Assembly: GCF_001787335.1 (NCBI RefSeq)
Contig: NZ_CP014674.1
Coordinates: 248,001-312,000, forward strand
DNA from: Kozakia baliensis
Lineage (GTDB): Bacteria; Pseudomonadota; Alphaproteobacteria; Acetobacterales; Acetobacteraceae
Reading direction: 5' to 3'
Length of the DNA: 64,000 bases
In this document: positions 47,471 through 56,742 of the stretch, piece after piece
How positions within the stretch are numbered: the first letter of the stretch is position 1
Layout: each line of letters starts with the position of its first letter
Translations under genes and position numbers: made by a program
The notes under the pieces: generated by a model
What the model was told of the DNA's origin: nothing
Databases searched by the model: none
The model's input: the letters and a program-made list of their open reading frames with translations, nothing else

Positions 47471-47749
47471 TTACTTGCCGCCCAGAGCGTCCTTGACGTT
47501 CTTGGCCGGAGAGAAAGCGAGCTTCTTGGAAGCGGCGATCTCGATGGTTTCACCCGTCTTGGGGTTACGGCCCTGGCGCGCTGCGGTGGAGCGAACCTGG
47601 AACTTGCCGAAGCCAGGGATGGAGACTTCATCGCCCTTGGTGGCGGCGTCGATGATGCTGGACCAGACGGTGTCCAGCGCAGTCTTGGCGTCGGCCTTTG
47701 TGCCGCCGGTCGCGGTGGCGATGCGGTCGATAAGGTCGGTAGACTTCAT
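47471..47749 (-). CDS. hupB: HU-family DNA-binding protein
   Basis: 92 residues from the ATG at 47749, preceded by AGAGGAAC. The HU fold is clear: MKSTDLIDRIATATGGTKADAKTALDTVWSSI, the GDEVSIPGFGKFQVR turn and the DNA-arm motif RQGRNPKTGETIEIAASKKLAFSPAKNVKDAL with the intercalating proline. It compacts the chromosome. It stands alone, opposite xdhA. Confidence 0.96.
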   Translation of the reverse strand: MKSTDLIDRIATATGGTKADAKTALDTVWSSIIDAATKGDEVSIPGFGKFQVRSTAARQGRNPKTGETIEIAASKKLAFSPAKNVKDALGGK

Positions 47750-47949
47750 GATGTTCCTCTTGCGTGTAAAACGGCGATGGGAGCCATAGGCGCAGATCGG
47801 GGCCAGAACAAGGCAAGAAATAAAAACTAAGCCATTGTTCATTACCTACGGATGCACAAACATAGTGTACGCAAACTGAAACGACGCAAACCGGGATAAG
47901 TTTGCCTGGGGCTTTGTTTCTGCGATTTCTGACGGTTTCTGGGGTATGA

Positions 47950-49422
47950 ATGCGCGACGGCATACGGTTTTTTCTCGGCGATCAATACTTTGAACTCAAG
48001 GGCGTTTCGCCCACGCTGAGCGTCTTGGATTGGCTGCGGGAACGGGGCCGGACTGGCACGAAGGAAGGCTGCAACGAAGGCGATTGCGGGGCTTGCACCG
48101 TCTTGGTGGTGCGCCTGGAGGGCACGGGACCGGAAGAACGCCTAGTCTGGCGCGCGGTCAATGCCTGCATTCAGTTCGTGTCGATGCTGGACGGGGCGCA
48201 GCTTTTCACGATTGAGGATTTGGGCGGGCGAGATGCGCCGCATCCCGTGCAGAAGGCCATGGTGGAGCAGCATGGCTCGCAATGCGGCTTCTGCACGCCG
48301 GGATTCGTGATGTCGATGGCGGCGTATCGCAAGACGCCGGATGCTTCCCCGGACGATTCGCGTATCGACGAGGCTTTGGCGGGAAATCTGTGTCGTTGCA
48401 CCGGCTATGCGCCGATCGTAAGGGCGATGAAGCAAGCCCTGGCGGCAGGGCCGGACCGATTCGACGTGGAAGCGGAGCAGATTGCCGAACGGATTCGTCA
48501 TCTGCGTGATGGCGAGACGGTGCGCATCGAGAGTGTGAAAGGAATTCTGACAATCCCGGCAAGTGCGGACGCGTTGGCGGATGCATTGGCGACGGACTCG
48601 GAGGCCACGATCGTGGCCGGGGCGACCGATGTCGGGCTGTGGGTGACGAAGGGAATGCGCCGCCTGCCGCATGTGATCTCGATCGGTCGGGTGCCGGAAC
48701 TGCGCGTTCTCAAGCGTGACGCGGCAGGGCTGCGCATTGGGGCGGCAGTGACGTATCAGGAAGCACGGGAGGCGATTGCCGAATTGCTGCCGGATGCGGG
48801 CGAGATGATCCGCCGCCTGGGTTCGACACAGGTGCGCAACAGCGCGACGGTGTGCGGCAATATCGCCAACGGGTCGCCGATTGGGGATGGGCCGCCGATG
48901 CTGATCGCGGCGGATGCGGTCCTTCATCTGCGCTTGGGCGATTCGCGACGTGCGATCCCGCTGGAGAAGTTTTTCATTGCTTATGGGGAGCAGGATCGCC
49001 GCCCCGGTGAGTTCGTGGAGGCGGTGACGATCCCTGTGCCGAAAGAGGGGATGCAATTCCGCGCCTATAAGGTTTCCAAGCGGTTCGATCAGGATATCTC
49101 AGCGGTTCTGGGAGCGTTCGCGCTGGAATTGACGCCGGAGGGCGTGGTGCGTTCGGTGCGGCTGGCCTTTGGTGGCATGGCGGCGATTCCCAAACGGGCA
49201 ACTCGTGCCGAATCGGCTTTGACCGGGCGGGTTTGGGACGAGGCAGCTCTAGCGGCGGCGCGGACTGCTTTGGCGGAGGATTTCACGCCATTGAGCGATA
49301 TGCGGGCGAGCGCATGGTATCGGCAGACCGTCGCGGCTAATTTGCTGACGCGGTTCTATGAGGAGACGACAGGCAGCGCGGCGGCGCGTCTCGCCAAGAC
49401 GGGAGGACCAGTCCATGCTTGA
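47950..49422 (+). CDS. xdhA: Xanthine dehydrogenase small subunit
   Basis: A 490-residue subunit with two [2Fe-2S] clusters and FAD. Cluster ligands appear as C41, C46, C49 (EGCNEGDCGACTVL) with C71, and in SQCGFCTPG and NLCRCTGY. The FAD domain has TIVAGATDVGLWVTKG and RNSATVCGNIANGSPIGDGPP. It takes electrons from the molybdenum subunit to NAD. xdhB overlaps its last codons, giving translational coupling. Confidence 0.95.
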   Translation: MRDGIRFFLGDQYFELKGVSPTLSVLDWLRERGRTGTKEGCNEGDCGACTVLVVRLEGTGPEERLVWRAVNACIQFVSMLDGAQLFTIEDLGGRDAPHPVQKAMVEQHGSQCGFCTPGFVMSMAAYRKTPDASPDDSRIDEALAGNLCRCTGYAPIVRAMKQALAAGPDRFDVEAEQIAERIRHLRDGETVRIESVKGILTIPASADALADALATDSEATIVAGATDVGLWVTKGMRRLPHVISIGRVPELRVLKRDAAGLRIGAAVTYQEAREAIAELLPDAGEMIRRLGSTQVRNSATVCGNIANGSPIGDGPPMLIAADAVLHLRLGDSRRAIPLEKFFIAYGEQDRRPGEFVEAVTIPVPKEGMQFRAYKVSKRFDQDISAVLGAFALELTPEGVVRSVRLAFGGMAAIPKRATRAESALTGRVWDEAALAAARTALAEDFTPLSDMRASAWYRQTVAANLLTRFYEETTGSAAARLAKTGGPVHA

Positions 49423-51760
49423 ACATGCGCCGAAAGCACCGTTGGAAGCGCCCCGCGTCGAGGGGGCGGCATCGAGCAGCCTGAAGCATGAAAGCGCGTT
49501 TCTGCATGTTACGGGGGCCGCGACCTATATCGACGACATGCCTGAGCCGAAGGGAATGCTGCATGTCGTCCCCGGTTTGAGCACGAAGGCTCATGCCAAA
49601 ATTCTCTCGATGGATTTGGAAGCAGTGCGGCGTGCACCGGGCGTGGTGCGGGTGCTGACGGCGGCGGATGTGCCGGGGCAGAATCAGGTGAGCCCGGTGC
49701 ATCGCGAAGATGAACCGCTTTTGGCGACGGACCGCGTGTTTTTCTGGGGGCAGCCGCTTTTCGCGGTAGTGGCTGAAACACGCGAGGCTGCGCGCCATGC
49801 CGTGCGTCTGGCCAGGATCGAATATGAAGAGATGCCCGCGATCTTGAACGTCGCGCAGGCGCGAGAGAATGGCGGCGAGTTAGTGTGGCGACCGCTCACG
49901 ATGGAGCGTGGCGATGTGGCGCGGGGCTTGGCTGCCGCACCGATGCGCGTCTCGGGCCGCGTGACGATGGGCGGGCAGGAGCATTTTTACCTCGAAGGTC
50001 AGGCGGCGTGGGCGCAACCGGGCGAGGCGGGAGAAATGCGGGTTTGGTCCTCCACGCAGCATCCTTCCGAGACGCAGCATTTGGTGGCGACGGTTTTAGG
50101 GCGGCCGCATCATTTGGTAACGACGGAAGTGCGGCGCATGGGCGGCGGCTTCGGTGGCAAGGAGACGCAGGCCAATGCTCCGGCCTGTCTGGCGGCGCTG
50201 GCGGCGGAGTTGACGGGACAGGCGGCGAAGCTGAGGCTGGACCGTGACGACGACATGATGATGACCGGCAAACGGCATGATTTCGTCGTGGATTACGAGG
50301 TGGGGTTCGACGATGCCGGGCATATTCTGGCCGTCGATATGGTGTTGGCGGCGCGCTGCGGATGGTCGGCGGATTTATCCGGCCCGGTGGTGGATCGGGC
50401 GTTGTTCCATGCCGATAACGCATATTTTTACCCCGATGTGCGTTTTCGTTCCGAAGCGCTCAAAACTAATACGCAATCGAACACGGCCTATCGCGGGTTC
50501 GGCGGCCCACAAGGGATCGTGGCGGCGGAACGTGTGATCGAGGAGGTGGCGTTCGCGACCGGACTGGACCCGGTGACAGTGCGGATGCGCAACTTCTATG
50601 GCATGGGATCGCGGGACGTGACGCCGTATCACATGGTCGTGGAGGACTCGATCAGCGGGCAGATCGTCAGCCAGTTGGTGCGGGAATGCGATTATGAAAC
50701 TCGCAAGGCGGAAATTCGCGCCTTCAATGCCTGCTCCCGCCATATCAAGCGCGGGATTGCGTTGACGCCGGTGAAGTTCGGCATTTCCTTTACCGCCACG
50801 CATTACAACCAGGCCGGGGCGCTGGTGCATGTTTATACCGATGGTTCCGTGCAGGTGAACCATGGCGGGACTGAGATGGGCCAGGGTTTGCACACCAAGA
50901 TGGTGCAGATCGCCATGCGCGAGTTCGGGCTGGAGGCGGATCGGGTTCGGATTACCGCGACCACGACGGGGAAAGTGCCGAACACGTCGGCCACGGCGGC
51001 ATCTTCCGGGGCGGATCTGAACGGTATGGCGGTGTTGGACGCCATTCGCACGATCAAAGGGCGGATGGTGACATTCGCGGCGGAGAAATGGGATGTCGAG
51101 CCGGAGGAAGTGCGGTTTTGCGCGGATGGCGTGCATATCGGCGAGATTGTGCTGCCGTTCGCGAAGCTGGCCTGGGAGGTGTATTTCGCGCGAATTTCGC
51201 TTTCCGCCAGCGGGTTTTACAAGACGCCCAAAATCTCCTGGAATCCTGAAACGGGGCGGGGGCGGCCATTCTTTTATTTCGCCTATGGGGCAGCTTGCGC
51301 TGAGGTTTCCGTCGACCTGCTGACGGGGGAGAATACGATCGACCGCGTCGATATCCTGCACGATGCGGGGCAATCGTTGAATCCGGCGATCGATATCGGG
51401 CAGATCGAAGGTGGCTTCGTGCAAGGGGCAGGCTGGCTGACAACGGAGGAATTGGTGTGGGACGATTTCGGACGTTTGCGCACCCATGCGCCGAGCACAT
51501 ATAAAATTCCGGCCTGCTCGGACCGCCCGCGTGTGTTCAACGTATCGTTATTGGAGAATGCCCCGAACCGGGAGGAGACGATTTTCCGCTCCAAGGCCGT
51601 AGGGGAACCGCCCTTCGTGCATGGGGTTGCGGTGTTGCATGCCATTTCCGATGCGTTGGCGAGTTTGGACGATTACCGCACCTGTCCGCGTTTGGATGCG
51701 CCCGCGACGCCTGAGATGGTCTTGCGCGCGGCAATGCGTTTGCGTGGAGAACCTGTCTGA
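49415..51760 (+). CDS. xdhB: Xanthine dehydrogenase molybdenum subunit
   Basis: 781 residues from the ATG at 49415 (GGAGG 9 bases upstream), overlapping xdhA by 8 bases. It has HVTGAATYIDDMPEP at the start, GGQEHFYLEGQAA, RMGGGFGGKE, AYRGFGGPQG, NHGGTEMGQGL and GEPPFVHGVAV, all hallmarks of the molybdopterin-binding XdhB. The catalytic glutamate is expected in the GEPP motif. It oxidises hypoxanthine and xanthine to urate. Confidence 0.95.
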   Translation: MLEHAPKAPLEAPRVEGAASSSLKHESAFLHVTGAATYIDDMPEPKGMLHVVPGLSTKAHAKILSMDLEAVRRAPGVVRVLTAADVPGQNQVSPVHREDEPLLATDRVFFWGQPLFAVVAETREAARHAVRLARIEYEEMPAILNVAQARENGGELVWRPLTMERGDVARGLAAAPMRVSGRVTMGGQEHFYLEGQAAWAQPGEAGEMRVWSSTQHPSETQHLVATVLGRPHHLVTTEVRRMGGGFGGKETQANAPACLAALAAELTGQAAKLRLDRDDDMMMTGKRHDFVVDYEVGFDDAGHILAVDMVLAARCGWSADLSGPVVDRALFHADNAYFYPDVRFRSEALKTNTQSNTAYRGFGGPQGIVAAERVIEEVAFATGLDPVTVRMRNFYGMGSRDVTPYHMVVEDSISGQIVSQLVRECDYETRKAEIRAFNACSRHIKRGIALTPVKFGISFTATHYNQAGALVHVYTDGSVQVNHGGTEMGQGLHTKMVQIAMREFGLEADRVRITATTTGKVPNTSATAASSGADLNGMAVLDAIRTIKGRMVTFAAEKWDVEPEEVRFCADGVHIGEIVLPFAKLAWEVYFARISLSASGFYKTPKISWNPETGRGRPFFYFAYGAACAEVSVDLLTGENTIDRVDILHDAGQSLNPAIDIGQIEGGFVQGAGWLTTEELVWDDFGRLRTHAPSTYKIPACSDRPRVFNVSLLENAPNREETIFRSKAVGEPPFVHGVAVLHAISDALASLDDYRTCPRLDAPATPEMVLRAAMRLRGEPV

Positions 51761-52554
51761 TCGCGCTGGAACTGCTGCGCCGTTGGCGCGCGCACGGGGA
51801 ACGGGCGGCGCGGATCGAGGTGGTCTCGGCGCGGGGCTCCACGCCGCGCGAGGCGGGGACGTTCATGTTGGTGACGGCGCAAGAGCAAGCCGGGACGATC
51901 GGCGGCGGGCGGCTGGAATGGGATTGTCTGGCTGAGGCGCGGGCTTTTCTAAAAGCGGGCGGCGCGTCGGTGGAGCGGGATATTCCGCTGGGGCCTGCGA
52001 TCAACCAATGTTGCGGCGGTGCGGTGACGGTCCGCATTGAGGCGGCGGATTTGGCGGTGGAGGAAGCGGCTGCGCTGCGGACGCGGGAGGATTTGCCGCA
52101 GCTTTTGTTGTTCGGGGCCGGGCATGTCGGGCGGGCTTTAGTGCGAGCGCTTTCGTTATTGCCGTTGCGGCTGATTTGGGTGGATGCGCGCGAGGACGCA
52201 TTCGGCGAGGCGGCTTTAGTGGCGGAAGCGCGGGTGACGGCGGATTGGGAAAGCGTGTTGGAAGCGGCATCCCCTGGGGCCGGGGTGTTGGTGCTGACGC
52301 AAAGCCACACGCTGGATGCGCTGATTGTGGCAGCGGCGTTGTCGCGCGGGGATTTCCGATATGTCGGGATGATCGGCTCGCGCACGAAGCGACAGCGTTT
52401 CGAGAGCGGATTTCGGCGGATCGGCATTACGCAGGAGCGGATCGATACGCTGGTTTGCCCGATTGGAGATTGGGGCGTGCGCGACAAACGGCCGGAAGTG
52501 ATCGCGGCGTTCGTCGCGGCGGAGATTGCCGCCCGGTTTTTGGCGCGCGTCTGA
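51757..52554 (+). CDS. xdhC: Xanthine dehydrogenase accessory protein, probable CTG start
   Basis: About 265 residues. It binds and delivers sulfurated molybdenum cofactor to XdhB. GSTPREAGTFMLV, GTIGGGRLEWD and CCGGAVTV near the N-terminus and FGAGHVGRALVRAL, GMIGSRTKRQRF and PIGDWGVRDKRPEVIAAFVAAEI later are family motifs. The first family helix (LELLRRWRAHGERAARIEVV) lies upstream of the first GTG (51820), and no ATG, GTG or TTG precedes it in frame. CTG at 51757, 6 bases after GGAGA and overlapping the xdhB stop as CTGA, is the best start. Confidence 0.88.
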   Translation: MIALELLRRWRAHGERAARIEVVSARGSTPREAGTFMLVTAQEQAGTIGGGRLEWDCLAEARAFLKAGGASVERDIPLGPAINQCCGGAVTVRIEAADLAVEEAAALRTREDLPQLLLFGAGHVGRALVRALSLLPLRLIWVDAREDAFGEAALVAEARVTADWESVLEAASPGAGVLVLTQSHTLDALIVAAALSRGDFRYVGMIGSRTKRQRFESGFRRIGITQERIDTLVCPIGDWGVRDKRPEVIAAFVAAEIAARFLARV

Positions 52555-52571
52555 GTTTTTCGAGATCAGAC
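52549..52571. terminator. Weak hairpin at the xdhC/small-gene junction
   Basis: GTCTGA (52549-52554) and TCAGAC (52566-52571) pair around GTTTTTCGAGA and contain both converging stop codons. The stem is short and the T run is inside the loop, so termination here is uncertain. Confidence 0.35.
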
Positions 52572-52799
52572 GGGACGCGGAGTGCGGTCTTCCGGCGTGT
52601 CGTTCCAGATTTCATGATCATACATGTCGTCGAACAACAGAGGCTTGCCGTGTTCCAAGGCGGTGACAAGGCCGGAGATATGATTGACCAGGGCGGCGAT
52701 GCGTCCGTGATCGGGGGAGATTTCACCCAGTGTGGGGATGTCCTGCGCTGCGGATGCGGACGAAGGATCGCCCAATTTTTCTTTAGCACGACGTTTCAA
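52566..52799 (-). CDS. Small hypothetical protein
   Basis: About 77 residues from a TTG at 52799; the start is doubtful because no ribosome site is seen and the frame stays open for many codons upstream without an ATG or GTG. The core PTLGEISPDHGRIAALVNHISGLVTALEHGKPLLFDDMYDHEIW has a plausible amphipathic helix and normal codon use. I do not recognise a family. It converges with xdhC. Confidence 0.5.
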   Translation of the reverse strand: MKRRAKEKLGDPSSASAAQDIPTLGEISPDHGRIAALVNHISGLVTALEHGKPLLFDDMYDHEIWNDTPEDRTPRPV

Positions 52800-53039
52800 G
52801 GGAAAGGGGCGGTGTCCAGAATGGCCTGATCGGGTACCGACGAATAGTGCATAATAAGGCGGTCTATTTTCGGGCGGGGGTCTTTGCCGATCTGGAAGAG
52901 AGATTTATTGATGAAAGAAAGTTTTCGCCCCGTATCGGTGACTTTCTTTGCGCGGTTACGTCCTTTTCCCGTCATGAAATTGATCGGGTTTTCTTGGTCC
53001 GTACGCCCGATTTCTCACGAAGTAACGATCCGGAAGGAT
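52800..53039. other. Intergenic stretch before the Feo cluster end
   Basis: About 240 bases. Open frames here run into the Feo genes in antisense and look accidental. A small hairpin GATCC-GGAA-GGATC (53027-53040) lies right at the stop of the Cys-rich Feo companion. Nothing else is recognised. Confidence 0.4.
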
Positions 53040-53228
53040 CTAATGACAGCCGCCACCTTTACAGCCGATGGAGCAGCCGTCGCAGCCTTTGCCTTCAGGA
53101 TTGGCGATCTGTTTAGGGGCAAGGCCGAGGCGCAAGCGTGTGCGATTCCAACTGGCGGGGAACAGGCGCTTGTACCAGTACAGCGCGGCGAATGAGACGA
53201 TCAGAGCGACGGCGATGAATTCGATCAT
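53040..53228 (-). CDS. FeoB-associated Cys-rich membrane microprotein
   Basis: 62 residues from the ATG at 53228, with GGAGG 5 bases upstream and the start 1 base after the feoB stop. One N-terminal membrane helix (IEFIAVALIVSFAALYWY) is followed by a basic stretch and four clustered cysteines (49, 52, 56, 61: GCDGCSIGCKGGGCH). This matches the short proteins found after feoB in place of FeoC. It may bind an Fe-S cluster or iron at the cytoplasmic mouth of FeoB; that role is inferred. Confidence 0.85.
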   Translation of the reverse strand: MIEFIAVALIVSFAALYWYKRLFPASWNRTRLRLGLAPKQIANPEGKGCDGCSIGCKGGGCH

Positions 53229-53229
53229 A

Positions 53230-55095
53230 TCAGCCTCCACCGAGGGCGAGAGTCAGATGATAGGTAATAAAGGACGCGGCATAGGCAAGGCCGAACAAAT
53301 AGGCGGCCGCGCCGAGCACGATTTTGAGCGAGCGTGTTTCGCGGCGCATAACGGCGAGCGTTGAGATGCATTGCGGCGCGTAAACATACCAGGCTAGCAG
53401 GGCGAAGGCCGTGGCGAGGCTCCATTGCGCCGAGAGCAAAGGGGTTAGTTTGTCGGCGGCGTTTTCCTCCGTCGCGCCCAGAGCATAGACGGTGGCGAGG
53501 GCGCTGACGGCGACTTCGCGCGCAGCGAGGCCGGGAATGAGCGAGACGCAGATCTGCCAGTTGAAGCCGATGGGTGCGAAGATCGGCAGCATCCAATGGC
53601 CGATGCGTCCGGCGAAACTATAATCGATCGGCGCGCCGGTCGCGCCGGGTGGGGGAAGCGGGTAGCTCGATAGCGCCCAAAGCAGCACGTTGAGCGAGAC
53701 GATAATGGTGCCGACGCGCGAGAGGAACATGACCGCGCGTTGCCATAGGCCCAGGCCGAGGCTGCGCAAATTGGGGCGGCGATAAGGCGGCAGTTCCAGC
53801 AGGAGAGGGTGTTCGTCCGATTTGACGCCGCGCGTCATGATGCGGGCGGCGATGACGCCACTGATGATGGCGACGCCGTAAAGACCGAACAGCACCAGCC
53901 CTTGGAGGCCGAGGATGCCGAGAACGCGGCGATGCGGCACGAAAGCGCCGATCAGCAGCGTATAGACCGGCAGGCGGGCCGAACAGGTCATGAGCGGAGC
54001 GATGAGGATCGTCACCAACCGGTCGCGTGGGTTCTGGATGGTGCGTGCGGCCATGATGCCGGGAATGGCGCAGGCGAAGCTGGAGAGCAGCGGGATGAAG
54101 GAGCGGCCGCTCAATCCGGCGGTGGCCATCAGGCGGTCGAGCAGGAAAGCGGCGCGCGGCAGATAGCCGGATTCCTCAAGCGCGAGAATCCAGAGGAATA
54201 AGATCAAAATCTGCGGCAGGAACACGATGACCGTGCCCGCCCCCGCGATGATGCCATCGGCCAGAAGGCTATGAAGAATACCGTCCGGCAGAGGTTTGAG
54301 GATGAGTTGGCCAAACAGGCCGATGCCGCTTTGCAGCCCGTCCATCAAGGGTTGCGCCCAGGCGAATACGGTCTGGAACATCACGAACAGCACGGCCAGA
54401 AGAATGGCCGGACCCCAGACCGGATGGAGGAACCAGCGGTCAAGCCGGTCGGCCCGCGCCTCGCCTTTGAGGGTGGCCTCGTTGGTATAGACCGCGAGGA
54501 TCTGGCGTACTTCGGCGTGTAGATCGGTATTGGCGGGAAGCGGAATAGGCGGGGGCGGTAATGGATTGTCGAGCGCGCGCAACAGGTTGGCGGTGCCGTC
54601 TCGCCGGACGCCGATAGCGGGGACGACGGGAACGCCGAGGTTTTCCCGCAGACCGTCGATATCGATTTTCAGGCCGATTTGCGCCGCTTCGTCCATCATG
54701 TTGAGGACGACGATCATCGGTTGGCCGAGTTGGCGCAGTTCGAGCAGGAAGCGCAGATGGAGCCGGAGATTGGTGGCCGAGACCACGCAGATGATCAGTT
54801 CCGGGCGGGGTTCGGTAGGGTGGCGGCCCATGCAAACGTCGCGCGTGACGTCTTCATCCGGGCTGGTGGCGCTGAGGCTGTAGGCGCCTGGAAGGTCCAG
54901 CAGACGAACAAGGCGGCCTTGCGGGGTGGTGAAGCGGCCTTCCTTGCGTTCGACGGTGACGCCGGCGTAATTCGCGACCTTCTGGCGGCTGCCGGTAAGT
55001 TGGTTGAAGAGCGAGGTTTTGCCGCAATTCGGATTGCCGACCAACGCGGCATGCAACACGCCCATCGTCGTGTTGGGTGAAACGGCAGCATCCAT
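53230..55095 (-). CDS. feoB: Ferrous iron transporter B
   Basis: 621 residues. The G domain has GNPNCGKT (20-27), LDLPGAYSLSA, LNMMDEA and an Asn/Asp-rich G4 region; a helical GDI-like spacer follows, then the two gate modules (LPQILILFLWILALEESGYLPRAAFLLD, SFACAIPGIMAAR, PLMTCSARLPVYTLLIGAFVP). It imports Fe2+ across the inner membrane. The length is shorter than E. coli FeoB (773) but normal for this branch. feoA precedes it by 5 bases. Confidence 0.95.
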   Translation of the reverse strand: MDAAVSPNTTMGVLHAALVGNPNCGKTSLFNQLTGSRQKVANYAGVTVERKEGRFTTPQGRLVRLLDLPGAYSLSATSPDEDVTRDVCMGRHPTEPRPELIICVVSATNLRLHLRFLLELRQLGQPMIVVLNMMDEAAQIGLKIDIDGLRENLGVPVVPAIGVRRDGTANLLRALDNPLPPPPIPLPANTDLHAEVRQILAVYTNEATLKGEARADRLDRWFLHPVWGPAILLAVLFVMFQTVFAWAQPLMDGLQSGIGLFGQLILKPLPDGILHSLLADGIIAGAGTVIVFLPQILILFLWILALEESGYLPRAAFLLDRLMATAGLSGRSFIPLLSSFACAIPGIMAARTIQNPRDRLVTILIAPLMTCSARLPVYTLLIGAFVPHRRVLGILGLQGLVLFGLYGVAIISGVIAARIMTRGVKSDEHPLLLELPPYRRPNLRSLGLGLWQRAVMFLSRVGTIIVSLNVLLWALSSYPLPPPGATGAPIDYSFAGRIGHWMLPIFAPIGFNWQICVSLIPGLAAREVAVSALATVYALGATEENAADKLTPLLSAQWSLATAFALLAWYVYAPQCISTLAVMRRETRSLKIVLGAAAYLFGLAYAASFITYHLTLALGGG

Positions 55096-55100
55096 GGAAT

Positions 55101-55340
55101 TTAGGTAAGGGCGCGCAGGCTGACCCGAGCAGCTTCGCCACGACGCAGGGCGAAACGTGTGGAGCCAAGGCGTACGGCGATCGGATCACGTCCCATCGGG
55201 CCGACCGCGACGATCTGCACCGGTTCGCCGGGGGCGAAGCCGAGTTCGTTCAGGCGCGCGGCGATGGCATCGGTTGCGGTTCGATGTTCGACCTTATCGA
55301 TGATGGCGTGACTGCCCATGGGTAGTGCATCCAGATACAT
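55101..55340 (-). CDS. feoA: Ferrous iron transport protein A
   Basis: 79 residues from the ATG at 55340 (GGAAGAGAGC upstream); the frame further up is not FeoA-like. MYLDALPMGSHAIIDKVE, RLNELGFAPGEPVQIVAVGPMGRDPIAVRLGSTRFALRRGEAARVSL is a complete SH3-like FeoA domain. It is the first gene of feoA-feoB-Cys-rich protein. Confidence 0.93.
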   Translation of the reverse strand: MYLDALPMGSHAIIDKVEHRTATDAIAARLNELGFAPGEPVQIVAVGPMGRDPIAVRLGSTRFALRRGEAARVSLRALT

Positions 55341-55449
55341 GCTCTCTTCCGCCCCTGTGTTCGTGAGAACGCTTCTCAATCGCCTAGATAGGCTTTTGGT
55401 GGATGAGTGGAAAGAGCCAAAGCGAGAAATTTGCAAAGAGAACGAAAGC

Positions 55450-56640
55450 TTAATCGGCAGGCCATTTTCGGCGAATGATCAGGCTGAGCGTGCCCAGTAA
55501 CGTCAGCAGCATGAGAATGGCCATGGCCCAGGACCATCCGGCGAACCAATGGCGTTCGATCAAAAACCCCGCCAGCAAAGGGCCGAGGATGTTGTTGATG
55601 GCGATGAGCGAGCCGTTCGCGCCCATGACCGCGCCCTGGCTGGGGCTGGAAACGGTAAGGGTGAGAGCCGCCATTAAAGTTGGGCGGGTGAAGGCGGCGC
55701 CGAAGCTGGTGCAGATCAGGGCGGCGGCGAGGAGCGGCAGGGAATGGGCAAGGCCGAGCAGGACGAAGCCCGTGCCGAGCAAGGCGGGAGCGGCGATGGC
55801 GAGTTGGGAATCGGTCAGGATGCGCCCGATGCGGCGCATGGCGAAGAACTGAACGAAGATGTTGACCACGCCGCCGAAAGTGAAGGCGATGCCGACTTCG
55901 CGCGGGCCGAGCGGCAAACCGTGCCAGAGGAAGCGGGCGTTCATATAAAGGGCGAGTTGGGAAATATACATTGCGAACGCGCAGTAGAATGCGGCCAGCA
56001 GCGCGAAGATGGCGCAAGTGAGCGGCTGTGTAGCGAGATGCTGAAGGGAAGGAACTTGGCCGTGCTTGGCGGGGCGCTCCGAATTGGGCAGCAGGACGAG
56101 CGTGGCGACGATGCTGAGCGCGGAGAGAACGGCGGCTCCAAGGATCGGAGCGGTGACGGAGATATGCGCCAAGGCCGCGGAGAGCGCGGGACCGATCATC
56201 AAGCCGATACCGATAGCGGCGCTGACGATGCCGACGGCTTGTTTGCGGGTGCGCGGGGTGCTGTGATCCACGGCATAGGCTGAGGCGATGGAAAGATTGC
56301 CTGCCGTGAGGCCGTCTAGAATGCGGGCGGCGAAGATGAGCGTCAGATTGGGCGCGGCGGCCAGGAGAAGGAAGCTTGCGAGCGTGCCGAACTGGCTTGC
56401 AATCAGGATGGGTTTGCGCCCGAAGCGATCCGAGAGACGGCCGAGCCAAGGGCTTGCGATGAATTGCGCAAGCGAAAAGGCGGCAACCAGCGCGCCGATG
56501 GTGAAGGGGGTTGCGCCGAAATGTTCGGCGTAGAACGGAAGCAGGGGCAGCACGACGCCCACGCCAATGGCGTCGATCGCAACGACGGTGAGAAGGGGGG
56601 TAACGATTTTGGGATCGAGGCGTGCGTCGGGCGGGATCAT
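55450..56640 (-). CDS. MFS efflux transporter, TetA-like
   Basis: A 396-residue protein with twelve predicted helices. The motif-A loop GRLSDRFGRKPIL and the first-helix AIDAIGVGVVLPLLPFYAEHFGA place it with TetA/drug:H+ antiporters of the DHA1 group; the motif-C-like GLMIGPALSAALAH is in TM5. The substrate is unknown. A 427-codon overlapping frame covers the same DNA but is only a shadow. It is not linked by operon to feoA. Confidence 0.88.
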   Translation of the reverse strand: MIPPDARLDPKIVTPLLTVVAIDAIGVGVVLPLLPFYAEHFGATPFTIGALVAAFSLAQFIASPWLGRLSDRFGRKPILIASQFGTLASFLLLAAAPNLTLIFAARILDGLTAGNLSIASAYAVDHSTPRTRKQAVGIVSAAIGIGLMIGPALSAALAHISVTAPILGAAVLSALSIVATLVLLPNSERPAKHGQVPSLQHLATQPLTCAIFALLAAFYCAFAMYISQLALYMNARFLWHGLPLGPREVGIAFTFGGVVNIFVQFFAMRRIGRILTDSQLAIAAPALLGTGFVLLGLAHSLPLLAAALICTSFGAAFTRPTLMAALTLTVSSPSQGAVMGANGSLIAINNILGPLLAGFLIERHWFAGWSWAMAILMLLTLLGTLSLIIRRKWPAD

Positions 56641-56742
56641 GCGGGCAGTGTCGTCTCACTTGCGGAGTGCCGCATGATTGCGGTTGCGCGTTTCGTGCCG
56701 TCCTGTGGAAATGACGACATGGCGAATTGAGGGGCGCGGGAT

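Noticed and set aside
55376-56659. A 427-codon frame over the MFS gene
   Set aside because: Arg/His/Pro-rich sequence with no membrane helices; the 55450-56640 frame has all MFS motifs.
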